Positions 31,882-43,500 of a stretch of DNA of 64,000 bases are shown piece by piece. The DNA lies in assembly GCA_049840795.1 (NCBI GenBank), contig JASGJK010000044.1, positions 62,001-126,000 on the forward strand, given 5' to 3'. The number at the start of each line of letters is the position of its first letter. The first letter of the stretch is position 1. Source of the DNA: UPXZ01 sp049840795 (GTDB lineage Bacteria > Bacteroidota > Bacteroidia > Bacteroidales > Paludibacteraceae). The notes beneath the pieces are model-generated. The model was not told where the DNA came from and ran no database searches. It saw nothing but the letters and a program-made list of their open reading frames with translations. Position numbers and translations under genes: made by a program.

Positions 31882-31915
31882 AAAACGGCAGAACTTTTTA
31901 TTTTCCTGCCGTTTT
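31882..31915 (-). terminator. Hairpin between orphan RHS modules
   Basis: A perfect 10-bp stem (AAAACGGCAG / CTGCCGTTTT) with a 14-base loop and an A/T-rich flank on both sides. It lies after the small membrane protein gene at 31996 and before the tipless RHS copy. Confidence 0.5.
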
Positions 31916-31928
31916 CTATCTTATGGAT

Positions 31929-31980
31929 TAAAAATCCTTATATTACATTTACTTCGGATTATAAATCCTCGTGTCGGGAC
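31929..31980. repeat. Cassette-end repeat, copy 2
   Basis: Near-identical to 31295-31345, including the palindromes GGATTAAAAATCC (31925-31937) and CGGATTATAAATCC (31955-31968). It lies 15 bases after the stop of the membrane protein gene at 31996. Confidence 0.7.
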
Positions 31981-31995
31981 ACATTACCAACCGGG

Positions 31996-32415
31996 TTAAG
32001 AATACCCTTTCCCTGTAATTCCAGCATAAACAAGGGATAATCCTAAAACCAACAACACGCTATCCAATGCAAAAAAAACAATAAAACTTCCTTCATCGAA
32101 TTTCTCTTGAACCACTATTGCTTTCTCTTTGTCATATCGCACCTGAATAGAATCTCCAATTTCTAAACTACTATCCAACCTTGATACTGCTAAGATCTTT
32201 CCATCTACCTTAACAAAACCAGAATTACCTCCTTTTGTGGCATAACTGATATCAACAATAGGAGCGGTTATAAGCTGACCTGTCATTCTGACTTCTCTAT
32301 ATTCGTATATCAAGTTAGCTAAGAATAAAAACAAAAAGATAACAAAAGATCCTAAAAGGATTATCCAAAAATTTCGTTTTCTCTTTACTATGTTACTTTT
32401 TCGTTTTCTGTCCAT
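31996..32415 (-). CDS. Small membrane protein, DUF3592-like; candidate immunity protein of the orphan RHS tip
   Basis: 139 residues, intact. A strongly basic N-terminus is followed by a transmembrane helix (FWIILLGSFVIFLFLFLANL), a soluble beta-rich middle domain with VKVDGKILAVSRLDSSLEIG and IQVRYDKEKAIVV, and a second helix (VFFALDSVLLVLGLSLVYAG). This layout resembles DUF3592 proteins. It overlaps the end of the orphan RHS gene by 23 bases, so the two are translationally linked, the usual arrangement of toxin and immunity genes. The immunity role is inferred from position only. Confidence 0.6.
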   Translation of the reverse strand: MDRKRKSNIVKRKRNFWIILLGSFVIFLFLFLANLIYEYREVRMTGQLITAPIVDISYATKGGNSGFVKVDGKILAVSRLDSSLEIGDSIQVRYDKEKAIVVQEKFDEGSFIVFFALDSVLLVLGLSLVYAGITGKGYS

Positions 32416-34075
32416 TTGAAATATTTGTTATTGCTTTGTCGTTAGATCCGGCAGTGAAATCAATTAGAGATTTCGTTAAATCGTTGCTGAGTTTCCCTGT
32501 TTTGGCAGCAGCAAGTCGTTTTGCCTGATTAGCAGATAATGTTTTCCCGTTTTTTATTGCTGCATTTAATTCCTTTACTGTCGTATTAGCTTTTGGACTG
32601 TTTGGGGCTAACTTTTTTAAATGTCCAGTTAATCCTCCTACTACAGCCTCTGTTCCAACATCGTCTAATAACTTTTTGTCTTTACTAATTGCATTGTCAA
32701 TTATTTGCCCTGCCGCAGATTTTCCAGCTTCCTTTAGTGTTGTTTTGACAACTGTCCCTATTGTAGCTTTTGCAGTTGCTTTCAGGGCTGCCTTTGACAC
32801 TCCACTGATTGGGTTTATTGCTCCTTCTACAGCGGAAATTGCGATTGAGCCTAAACTCACGTCTGTTAGTGCTTTTCCTAAACTTTGTCCAGTGGTTAAA
32901 TTCCCAGCTACCTGACCTCCATAATCAATAGCAGCACTAGCTAAAGCTCCAAGGGCATTTGCTACCCAACGCCCATCAGGATCAACCTTATTTACTGGAT
33001 TATTATGGCAATACACATACGATGATATGCCCTCATCTTCTTCCGCCAGCGGATCCACACTATACCAAATACCGTATTTACTATCCTGATAGCGTGCGCC
33101 ATAGTAAAGCAAGCCTGTTTCTTCATCGCGTTCCTTGCCGTTGAACAGGTAAGGCGTATGCCACGTTCCGTTTCTTTCTTCTACAAATACTTCTCCGTAA
33201 GGAACATACTCAATATGCTGTGTTACGTTACCACTTGCATCGGTTATCAAAGAGCTACTGCCCAAATGGTCAGGGTGGTAAAAATAAATACCTGCCCCCC
33301 AACCCCCTGAAGGGGGAGTAAGAGAGATAAGTCCACCGGTTTGCTGTGCACCGTTATAAGCTACACCGAGAGAGTCGAAACGTTCCTTTATTTTAGACGT
33401 AAGCTGACTATATTTAGCCTGTAACTCATTGGTATTTACCGGGCTTATGCTGAATATGTCCGAGTTGCTTACCTTACTGGTTATGCGCTGGCTGCCTGCA
33501 TAAATATGCTTGGTATAATTGCCTCCGTTGCTTACCACCATATAAGGGCTTATGTAGGCTGTGAACTTGCTTGTTCCGGTGCGTCCCGCGGATTGTACTC
33601 CGTTTACATATACTCCTTCGTTGTCAAAACTTTCCTTTACGGTGCGCTCGCCTGCGGCATCGTACCAATAGCTGCTCACAAAACCATTATCATTTACACT
33701 TAATAGCCGATTTTCTTCGTCCCACAGCATTTTACGCTCGTTAGTGGCTCGCAACACGCTATCGTTTGCCTGTGTACCTGTGAATATGGCAAGCAGATTA
33801 CCATTGGCATCGTAACTGAAACGGCTTGTGTTTTGGTTTATTTCATCGCCCGTTTGACTGCCTAATTGGTAATTGCCGCCCGTTCCGCGGTCAACCCTGT
33901 AATTTGATTCTGCAATATTACTAATTTGTTGCGAATTATCGGCATAATTATACTTTAATTCATATCCGGCGGATAAAATTCCGTCGAATTGAACGCCTTT
34001 TTGTATGATTTCCTGTTTCTTGGAGGTGATGTTGTATAAATTATCGTACGTCATCGTTAAAAACAAAAAAGACAA
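32393..34075 (-). CDS. Orphan RHS module with alternative C-terminal tip
   Basis: 560 residues, intact but lacking the N-terminal nine tenths of an RHS protein. The start may be at 34075 or at the internal Met at 34054 (MTYDNLYNITSKKQ). The first 350 residues follow the RHS core: YD-type repeats, HPDHLGSSSLITDASGNV, YLFNGKERDEETGLLYYGAR and the core-end motif NPVNKVDPDGRW. The tip that follows (about 180 residues) is Ala/Gly/Lys-rich with a hydrophobic stretch (VANALGALASAAIDYGGQVA) and ends NISNGQKTKK; I do not recognise its activity. It is closely related to, but clearly diverged from, the large RHS gene. It is likely a silent cassette that could replace the tip of the main gene by recombination. 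Confidence 0.75.
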   Translation of the reverse strand: MSFLFLTMTYDNLYNITSKKQEIIQKGVQFDGILSAGYELKYNYADNSQQISNIAESNYRVDRGTGGNYQLGSQTGDEINQNTSRFSYDANGNLLAIFTGTQANDSVLRATNERKMLWDEENRLLSVNDNGFVSSYWYDAAGERTVKESFDNEGVYVNGVQSAGRTGTSKFTAYISPYMVVSNGGNYTKHIYAGSQRITSKVSNSDIFSISPVNTNELQAKYSQLTSKIKERFDSLGVAYNGAQQTGGLISLTPPSGGWGAGIYFYHPDHLGSSSLITDASGNVTQHIEYVPYGEVFVEERNGTWHTPYLFNGKERDEETGLLYYGARYQDSKYGIWYSVDPLAEEDEGISSYVYCHNNPVNKVDPDGRWVANALGALASAAIDYGGQVAGNLTTGQSLGKALTDVSLGSIAISAVEGAINPISGVSKAALKATAKATIGTVVKTTLKEAGKSAAGQIIDNAISKDKKLLDDVGTEAVVGGLTGHLKKLAPNSPKANTTVKELNAAIKNGKTLSANQAKRLAAAKTGKLSNDLTKSLIDFTAGSNDKAITNISNGQKTKK

Positions 34076-34100
34076 GAGTTTTTTACGTTCTTGCCTTTTT
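34065..34100 (-). terminator. Hairpin upstream of the orphan RHS module
   Basis: Arms AAAAAAGACAAG (34065-34076) and CTTGCCTTTTT (34090-34100) pair with one mismatch, with T-runs on both sides. It lies between the small protein gene at 34326 and the orphan module, like the hairpin at 31882-31915 between the next two modules. Confidence 0.4.
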
Positions 34101-34109
34101 CTTTTTTTA

Positions 34110-34303
34110 CGGATTATAAATCCTAATAGTACAGAAGGGTGTGATTACAATTGACTTACGTCGAACGTTGTTTCACACCCGACCAGCGCCATTCTTTGCT
34201 CATTTATTTTGCATATCCGTTAGGACGGGGGAAAACTTATTTTTCTATTGCTTTATCTTTAATTTTCCAGGTACCTTCCACACGTAAGGATGCGTGCGAG
34301 AGC
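34110..34303. repeat. Intergenic repeats after the main RHS/immunity pair
   Basis: This gap holds three repeated motifs: the palindrome CGGATTATAAATCC (34110-34123); a copy of the junction motif (CATATCCGTTAGGACGGGG, 34212-34230, the reverse orientation of the start of repeat B); and about 77 bases (34227-34303) similar to 50513-50588, including TTATTTTTC.ATTGC, TTCCAG and a GC-rich end with GCGTGCGAGAG. No gene is seen. Confidence 0.6.
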
Positions 34304-34325
34304 CAGTGAATGCTATCTTACTTTG

Positions 34326-34577
34326 TCAAGCATTACTTATTTTTTTTGTTTTAAGTAGCAGTATTGTGTTAAATATTAAGCACATAATAAATAAAACAAT
34401 ATTGATAATCAAAAATTTATCCGTGATTATATATACCTTTTCAATTATTGCATCACTGGCAATAGTTTCAATTTCATACTTTATTGTTGTGTATATATCA
34501 ATAGAATAGAAAACCATAAACAATAACCATAGAAATAGAAAAACATATGAGTACATTAAAATTTTTTTCATACACAT
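34326..34577 (-). CDS. Small two-helix membrane protein; candidate immunity protein of the main RHS toxin
   Basis: 83 residues, with two transmembrane helices (VFLFLWLLFMVFYSIDIYTT and LIINIVLFIMCLIFNTILLL) separated by a short polar loop (EIETIASDAIIEKV). The start codon directly follows the stop of the large RHS gene, without a gap, so it is translated with it. No family is recognised. Position and size fit an immunity protein against the tip of the RHS gene; the evidence is positional. Confidence 0.55.
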   Translation of the reverse strand: MCMKKILMYSYVFLFLWLLFMVFYSIDIYTTIKYEIETIASDAIIEKVYIITDKFLIINIVLFIMCLIFNTILLLKTKKISNA

Positions 34578-37500
34578 CTAATTTTTATCTTGACTACTAC
34601 TGCTGCCACTACCATTTGAACCTGAACCGTTACCGCTTGTTGTTGCTCTTACACTTGAACTATTCGCAGAAGAACCAGAACTATCTCCACTTGAACCTGA
34701 GGATGTTCCACTAGATCCTGCACTTCGAAGAACTTTTTTGTTAGCGACATTAGGAAATAACGTTTTCATAATATCTGTTTCATCTACAACATTATTTCCA
34801 GTATTAGACGCATTCTGTAAAAACTCTTGAAGTGAGCTTGGTATTGTAAAATCTTCATCATAATCATATAGAACACCATCAACATCAAAGATATTTGAAC
34901 CTCCATCTTTCACAGCATCACAACTTTTTGTTGTACAATTATTACCAAATAAACTATAAGTATCAATAACTCTTCCATTACTATTTATATCTCTACTGTC
35001 TGAAGTAGGTGTCTCTGAAGATGAATTATATTGATTCTCCAAATTTGCTTTTGTCTTATCATCATTAGCATCTTTTACTCTAAAAAACTTGGCATTCATT
35101 CTGTAAAGCTCCGTCCTTATATAGTCTTTTGCTTTTTCACCAGAATATCTAACTAATACACCAGGACCTGTCGTACCCGCAGTATACCATTTTCCTCCTT
35201 GATATCTACCATAAGTATATACAATAATATTATTACCCTTCTTTACAACAAGAAAAGTATGCCCAGTTCCTTTTGTTTCTGTTGCCAAATAAACATCTCT
35301 ACCATCAACATCCTTAAATATTATTGGATTACCTATACAATACACATAACTCGAAACAGTAGGATATTTCTCCGCCAGCGGATCCACACTAATCCACACA
35401 CTCGTCTTCGGGTCATAATACCTTGCTCCGTAGTAGTAAAGCCCTGTTTCTTCGTCCAGCTCTTTGGCGTTAAACAGGTAAGGCGTATGCCAGGTACCGT
35501 TGCGTTCGTCAATAAACGTTTCACCAAAAGGTACGTATTCTATATGCTGTAATGCTTCACCGCTACTGCCTGTAATCAAAGAGCTGCTGCCGAGATGATC
35601 GGGATGGTAAAAGTACAATAAATTTCCGAAACTTATAGGGTTCCCGAGATTTTGGTTAGAAGTTTCGGGTAGCCCGGTACTTCTGGGAATGTCGGACACT
35701 ACAGGGTCGTCCGCTATTTCTGCAGTGCCTCGCTCCATATCAAATGTACTCTTAATTTTACCGTATTTTACACCGAGACTGTCGTATTCGGCTTTCAGGG
35801 CTGCTTGTATCAGGTTGTCTTTAACCGTGTAAATGGAGTTGTTGCCTCCTGCTTTGGTCGCCGTGAGGGCGTTCATCATCCCGGTGCCTAATTTACTGGT
35901 TATGCGCTGGCTACCTGCATAGATATGCTTGGTATAGTTTCCACCGGCACTTACCACAAGGTAAGGGCTTACGTAGGCGGTAAAGTCCACCGCACCCAGG
36001 CGGGCTGCCGCCTGCCTGCCGTTCACCGTTACTCCCTCGCTGCCGCCGTGCATCTTTACGGTGCGCTCGCCTGCGGCATCGTAAATGTAATTGCTCACGT
36101 AGCCGTTATCACTTAATGCCAGCAGGCGGTTTTCTTCGTCCCACAGGAGTTTGCGCTCGTTTACTGCCCGCAGCACACTGTCATTAGCCATTGTGCCGGT
36201 AGATACTTGCAGTAAATTGCCGTTGGCATCGTAGCGGTATAGGTGTGACCTCGTTTCCTTAGGAGTTTCGGATGTTTCACCGCGGTAGCTTTCGTCTTCT
36301 ATGGAAGCTATCTGCTGTGCGTTGTTGCCGTTATACGTATAGTTCAGGGCATAGCCCGCATTCAGTGTGCCGGTAAACTGTAAATCGGTTTGCGTTATAT
36401 TCTGTTTCTTGGAGGTGATGTTATGCAGGTTGTCATAACCCATGCTTAAATTATAAGTGGCTTTTTTGGTTCCTGCTCCGGCAAACGTGCCGTTGGCTGA
36501 AGTGAGGCGATAGAGGTTGTCATAGCCGTAGTTATGGGTAGTACCTCCGCCTATATTATTTGTAGCCGCTGCGCTGTTTTCCAATTTGGTAACGTTGCCT
36601 GCCTTGTCGTAGGTATAGGCGTTATTCATCAAGGCAACGGCGCTGCCGTTTTTCACCGTGAGGTTACTGAGCCTGCGGTTAGCGGGGTTGTAGGTGTAGT
36701 TGGTTACCGTACCGTTGCCGTAGGTAATGGATTGGCGCTGATCAAACTTATCGTACGCTATGTTGGCTACGTAAGTGGTGCTACCGATTACCGAGGCAAG
36801 ATTGCCGCCAAGGTCGTAAGCATAGTTAACTTCTTCTCCGTCGGGGTAGGTCATTTTTTGCACGCGGTTCCAGCTGTCATACTCCCACTTGGCAGTGTAT
36901 GTTGCCACTGCCTGATTAGGTATTACCAATGTACGCGTAACCTCGGTAAGTTCGCCCATATTGCCATACTTAAAGGCTTGTGCTCCGCTGCCGTCTTCCT
37001 GCAAAATGAGGCGCGCTTTGAGGTTGGCTACCGCGTTTTTATCTCCATAGGTATATTTTACATTGTTTTCGGGGTGGCGCGGATAGACGATGCTTTTCAG
37101 GCGGTTATAATCATAGGCGTACTTTATGGTATCTTTGTTTGCCGTGTATTTCCACGCCAGGTTACCTGCTTTATCGTAAGCAAACTGTGTAACCCCTGAA
37201 GCGGGATGTGTTACTTTTATGCGTCTGCCTGCCATATCGTACTCCGAGAGGGTTTGTTTGCCCATAGCATCGGTTACTTTTACCAATTGGTCGATAGCAT
37301 CGTATTCAAACTTAGTGGCGATGGTATCCGTTTTATTTGTTTCCGGATTGGTATAATACTGTTCGGTACGCACGGTTTTTCCTGCGCCGTCGGTATATGT
37401 AAACCGGTGATTGTTTTCCGGATCAATAATCCTGGATTTCAGCAGATTGGCTCCATCGATGTTTGTTATGTAATATAGTGTACGTGTTTCGTTATTGTCA

Positions 37501-40500
37501 GGTGTAGTTACCAATACCACCCTGTCGAGCATGTCATAGTCCGTTACGGTTTTATAACTGTCGGCACTCGCGGCATAGTCAAACATCGTATAGTTTTTGT
37601 CCGCTACCTGCGGGTAATAATTTTCTACCGGTCTTCCAAAGACATCGTATTTTACCTTGCCGCTTACAATCATTTTTTCAGCGCCAGCAATGTAAGCGTC
37701 CTTCTTTACCTGCACGGGTCTTCCGAATCCGTCCGTAAAGGTAACCGTTTCTATGGGGTTATCGGGGCGCTGCGGGTCATAATGTTTGGTAACGGCGTAA
37801 GCAGGCGTTTTTATGGTCCCGTCGGTATTCAGCGTTACCGCTTCAGGATGATATTCAAACTTGATGGTGTAGTCCGCTTCGTTCGGTCCTTTAATTTTGG
37901 TAATCCGTCCCCTGTCGTCTATTTCTGTCGTCTGTACGTTTCCGTTGATATCGGTAGTTTTCAGCGGGATACCGAAACGGTAATCGTAGTCTTCCAACTT
38001 GCTTACATACCCCAGCGTATCAGAAATCTGTATGGGATACATCTTGTACGTATGATCGTAAACGTAGGTGTATGACATCCCAGAGGGTAAGGTTTTCTTC
38101 TTTATATTACCACCCGCATCGTAAACGAAACGCGATACCAGTGAATCGTTATCTACCATTTGCTTTATTTTGGTCAAGTGCGTAGGGTATTTTGCTTCGC
38201 CGTAATCAGCAATTATATGACGTAAAACCTTATTGTTTTGATTTTTTACAATACATTCCTTTGGTAAACCTGAAACAAAGAATTTTTCGTTCATCCTGCC
38301 AAAATAATCTATGGATGTACGGTAATCGTAATTCCCGTTCCCGTTTTCGTCCAACTGACCGCTGTTGGAACTGCGGAAGGTTTTTAACTCGCCAAAATGA
38401 TTCGTTACGTTCTCGTAATTCACCCAATAATCATAAAATGTGCTTGTTTTTACATGTTCTGTTCCGGTTGATGCCACGTATAATTTTGTTTCGGTGTATT
38501 TTACCGGATTAAACATCACCATCGTGTCCGATATTTGATTTTCCGCCACGGGATAATAAATATAGTTGTCGTATTGGCGTCCGCCTTCTTTTATTTCTTC
38601 TTCGCTATCGTCTTTTGACCGTGCTAAGCTCCGGCGTGTTTTCACATTATAATAGTGGTATTTATTGTTGGTTTCCTGGCATTTAGTGCCTCCTCCATAT
38701 ATAATTATTGAGAGCAAGTTCCCCTTGGTATATGTATTGCTAACATCATACGTCTGTTCTATGCGGCGAATGGTGTATATAGCGGTTCCATTCAGTTGTA
38801 ATGCTTTATATTGCTTTATACTGCTTACTACCTTACCGAATCCGTCAAATTCGCGTTCCCTGCGGTTATATTTTCCTCCTGAATAATCGAAAGTGTAAGT
38901 ACTGTTTTCGCCGTCAAACGAAATGCCGTCGTCTACTATCACTGATTTCATCACCCATTTACCGCCGGGATGGTCGGTAGTGGGGGTGGAACGTTCATAA
39001 TCCAGTGTAAATTTGCCACCTAAGGAATTAGTCGCGGATTTTAGTTTGTTAGTATATTTGATAACTGACGGATTAAATTTTAACTGTGGGTTGTCATTAT
39101 TATTATCGGTACTTACAAGATCAGGTAGTCCATCACCATTCATATCTCGCACATCACAAGTTACCTGCGAATTTGTTGAACTAAGATAAAGATTGCCACT
39201 AAAAACAAACTTTAGAGGCGTAAACGGTATCCAAAATCCCCAGCCTCCTCCTGCGTTTGCCGATACAGAAGTAGAACTTGTGCAATCTATAATGCTATTG
39301 CCCAAGGAAACAGGAGTTGGATTAAAACCAATTCCGTCATTTAGTTTTACGTACGTTTGTTTGTTATACGATTCAAACATATAATTAAACATATTAGCAT
39401 TGTCAGCAGCTGTTGAATAAACCAAATCCGGAAGACCATCACCATTTACATCCATTAATTTATAGAATGAATTTGAGACGGCGGAACCTACTCCTTTGCC
39501 TATTGAGAAACCTAATACATCCACTCCTTCACCTGCTCCGAAATTCTTAGAGTATGCATTGGTTTCAGTAAAATCCAATGCAAAGGTCGGTGTAAAAGGA
39601 TCAGAAAATCGATAACCAAGATTAATGGATACTTGTTTTCCGCCCTTATTGTCTTTTTCTATCAGATCAGGCAGTCCATCGCCATTTATATCATAAAATG
39701 CAAGTTCAACATTACTTTTATTTACACTTACATTAGCGGAAGCATTACATGAACGAGCTATCTCATTTGACATTGCTTCCGGATTCACTGTGGGAGTTGT
39801 ACATCCTAACGAGCCTGAAACGCCAATGCCAAAAGAGCTGGACGTTATCTTTTCCCGTTGTGTAATATCGGTATTATTCCTGTTTTTAGTATATATGTCG
39901 GTAATGGTGCCCCTGGAATTTGAATACAGGATTTTTCCTTCATTAAAATAATCGGGAAAACCGTCTCCATTCATATCTATATAATCAACCGTTTTTACAG
40001 ATTCACCGCTTGAGTAGTCATAGCCAGCATTAGCGGACAATACTGTTTTCACACATTTAGGCATCTTCTCCAAACTAAAACTGCCTTGTATGCCGTAAGA
40101 TGTACTTTTTTGCTTGGTTAGCAGTATGGGTGCTTCAATGCGGTAATTACGCGCACTATCCCCAATAGAGGGAGCGCGGTAGCCGCCGTCTTTGGCTAAA
40201 AATGATTTTAATTTTATATCGTTAGAGAGCATCCTGCCGGATGTCATCGTATCGGCGCTAAGCCTTACATTATCACTCAGTCCTTGCCAAAAGCGTTTTG
40301 TCTCAACGTGAGGAGCCAAGGAGAGCATATGTAAATCTTCCAATATAAAGTTACTGGTGTCTTTTGGCAAAAACAGGCTGTCGGTATCAATAGGTCTGCC
40401 GTATCTGTTCTTTGATGCGTTATATTCAAATTGTCCCCATCCGCGGTACATAGGACCAAAATCGTTTTTGAATTCCTGCTTTACATAGACCTGAGGATTG

Positions 40501-43500
40501 AGCACATTCAACAGAAATTTATCTCGATAGAAAGAATATTGATTGTTCTCCGGTTCTTTATAATAGTATAACCCAATAGCATAATACAAATTATCATAAA
40601 TAACATCGTCAATACATAAAGAGAATTCAAGATCGTTTAATAATGTGATATCATTTATTTCAAATCCATCTTCATCTATATAAAGAAAGTCATTTAATAT
40701 ATCCTGCACATCAAGGTATGTCTCTAAATTAAAGAAAGGATAATACTTAACACGATGATCTATTTTGGACTCAACCTTAATTTTACAATTCAGAAAAGTG
40801 TTAAATATCGTTTTTGTTTCATTATTGTCATTTTCTATTTGATTAGAATATAAATTTCTGTAGCATTGTGCCGACTTATCAAAAACAGATATTAACGGCT
40901 TAATATATTTTAGCTTTGTATGATCCGGTACATCATCTAAAGAATTAACGATATTGATTGTATCTTTACCTAATCCTATCAGCATTTGATATATTGTTTC
41001 GTTATTATGCTTTTCAGGTTTGTAATAAGTGTACCAATACGTGTCTATAAACGGATATTGTGAGTCATTTGCAATACGGGACAGAGAATCTGCCGCTGTA
41101 TAATAGTTTTGCAAAGTATTGTAATTTACACCCGCCACCAATGTATCTGTTATCTGTATATTTCTTTTTTCACTAATATAGGTGTATATTATATTCGGGT
41201 AGCATTTAACCGTATTCCACTTTTCATTTTCTGTAGATGATATTCTGAACCAAAAATGTAAATTCTCGTCCTGGCATATTTGTGATATTAACATTTATAG
41301 GAGAAGATAATGAATAAATACTGTTTTTTGGAAAAGTCATCGAAGGTAATTTATATAGTGTAAAGTAAGGATCTAATATTTCGCCTCCCATTTGCATCAA
41401 CGGTATCTGCAAGAAACTGTGTACTATTGGAATAGAAAATATCCAGTGTCAAGTCTTCGTTAGTAACCGGTTTCTCCAAAGCGACAGAAATTGATTGAAT
41501 ACCTGGATTTTTCTTTACTATTTCGTTATAGCTTATCTTACTTACAAAATACGACTCTGAAGCATTATATTCCAAATTTGAATAACCGCAAACGTCAGTC
41601 GTATCTAAAATATTCAAGTTTGTGGATGTGTATTTTATTTGTGGACTCCATTATACATTATCAAAATTACCGTCACAGGTCAATGAGTCTCCACTCTGAA
41701 CTCTGAATAGGAGCAATTTGTCTTTTTCTATGGTAATATTATTAAGAGATACCGGAACGGGGCTATTTTGTCCTTTTTTTATATATGAACTCCATATTTC
41801 CGCCTTATCGTTCTGGATTGCCACTCGTACCCCATCGGCGTTAGCGTAAGCATCGGCATCATACGTTCCGGCAGGTTCCAGCAAACGTATGTCTCCGGTT
41901 ATCTGTACTGTACCGGAATAAGGAGCTTGCCATACTCTAACTATATCCTGTAAATAATTTGCGCGAGCTTCCGCTTCAATATCTTCTTTATTATTGTATC
42001 GTATTATTCCCTGTGCGGGTTCACTATCGTCATACACCGTTTTCTTGTTCATCGGCATTGAAGTTAGTTTACTGTTTGTAGTAAAATGAGGAACCCCATT
42101 GACTAAATAATTAAAATAAACACTTCCATTATTTACTATATCAACCAAACCATCGTTATTTACATCCATTAAGTAAGCAGAAGTATGGGTAGTATTAGAT
42201 AAACTTCAATCTATTCTGCCTGATAAAGTAAAACCCAACAGGCTTCCGTTTGCGCCTATACCGAGAGTCCAACTGTTATTTGCCGTTGAATAAAACTTAC
42301 CATCGGGTACTCCTACTAATTGTTTCGGACTTTCAAAGGTATTATCCAATAAACGATATTTCTTATAATACAAAGTGCCGTTGTTCTTATATACAAAGTC
42401 TTGAAGTCCATCGCCATCAATATCAATCAACTGCGATGTGCCTTCCGTTTCATTATTATTATATCCGGCATTAACACCAATACTGTTTGAGGTAGACCAA
42501 ACTTTAGGCAATACGCCGATACCTACGTATAACGAACCTCCTTTCGCAGTTGAAGTGGAGTTATTTAATATCCCGTTCTTATCATCTAATGAAAATGTGG
42601 GAAGGCTTGGAAAGAGATTTGAGATTGAATTTTTTATTGTATTATTAGGATTTACAATTGTAGATTTAGTATTTGATACAATATTTTGTCCATTCGATGT
42701 GAAATCATAATAGTCAAACACCTGCTTAACATCGGACTCAGAATCGTTTTTTTTCGATATAGACGTAAGTAGATTTGTTAGTAATGGAGCCTCCCTATAT
42801 TCAAAACTGTATTTTTTAAACTGCTGGCATCTTGATCAAAACTTGAATTAATTCCTTTATCAGAATAACGTATTTTAATTTCATCCAATAACTTTTGAGA
42901 TGAAGCCAAAAAGCCATAACGCGCGTTGTTTGTCTTTTTTGTTTTATTGCTATTGGAGGTAAAATTAATTTCTGTATGTTTTGAATATGATTTGTCTGTA
43001 TTGCAAGTAAAACCTTCAATTTTTGACAAATAAATAGCTTTTGGAGATAAACCTGCTGTATAGCCGGTTTCATCACATATATTATATGTGTATGCTATAG
43101 AGTCGCCATGTATATCAACGATGCTTTGAAGTTTCCACTCCGCTATGGCATTTATATTGTATGATTGCTTATCGCCGCTTTTTATACATTGCACATAGTT
43201 AGCGAGCTTGTTATCAATACCATATCCATAATAATACTTTGTCCCTTTTTTATCTGAAACAATCCAATAGTAATTATCCGGATCGGTACCATAACGAATT
43301 ATTAAAGGAAAATCAGTCAGAGTTTTAGTGTAAAATTGATACTGATTTCCTCCGGCATTTTCTTTGTTTCGTAAATAAACTATACCTCTATCTTGAAAAA
43401 ACATTTTTTCGTCAATTGAATCATTGATGGAACCTGAAACAAATGCCCTGGCTAAAGGTACTCCATTTAACAAATAAGTCTCAGTTTCTCTATCAATATC

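Noticed and set aside
36534..37199. A 221-codon open frame on the plus strand
   Set aside because: It lies antisense within the intact RHS core; its Val/Gly/Ile-rich composition mirrors the YD repeats on the other strand. No domain is recognised.
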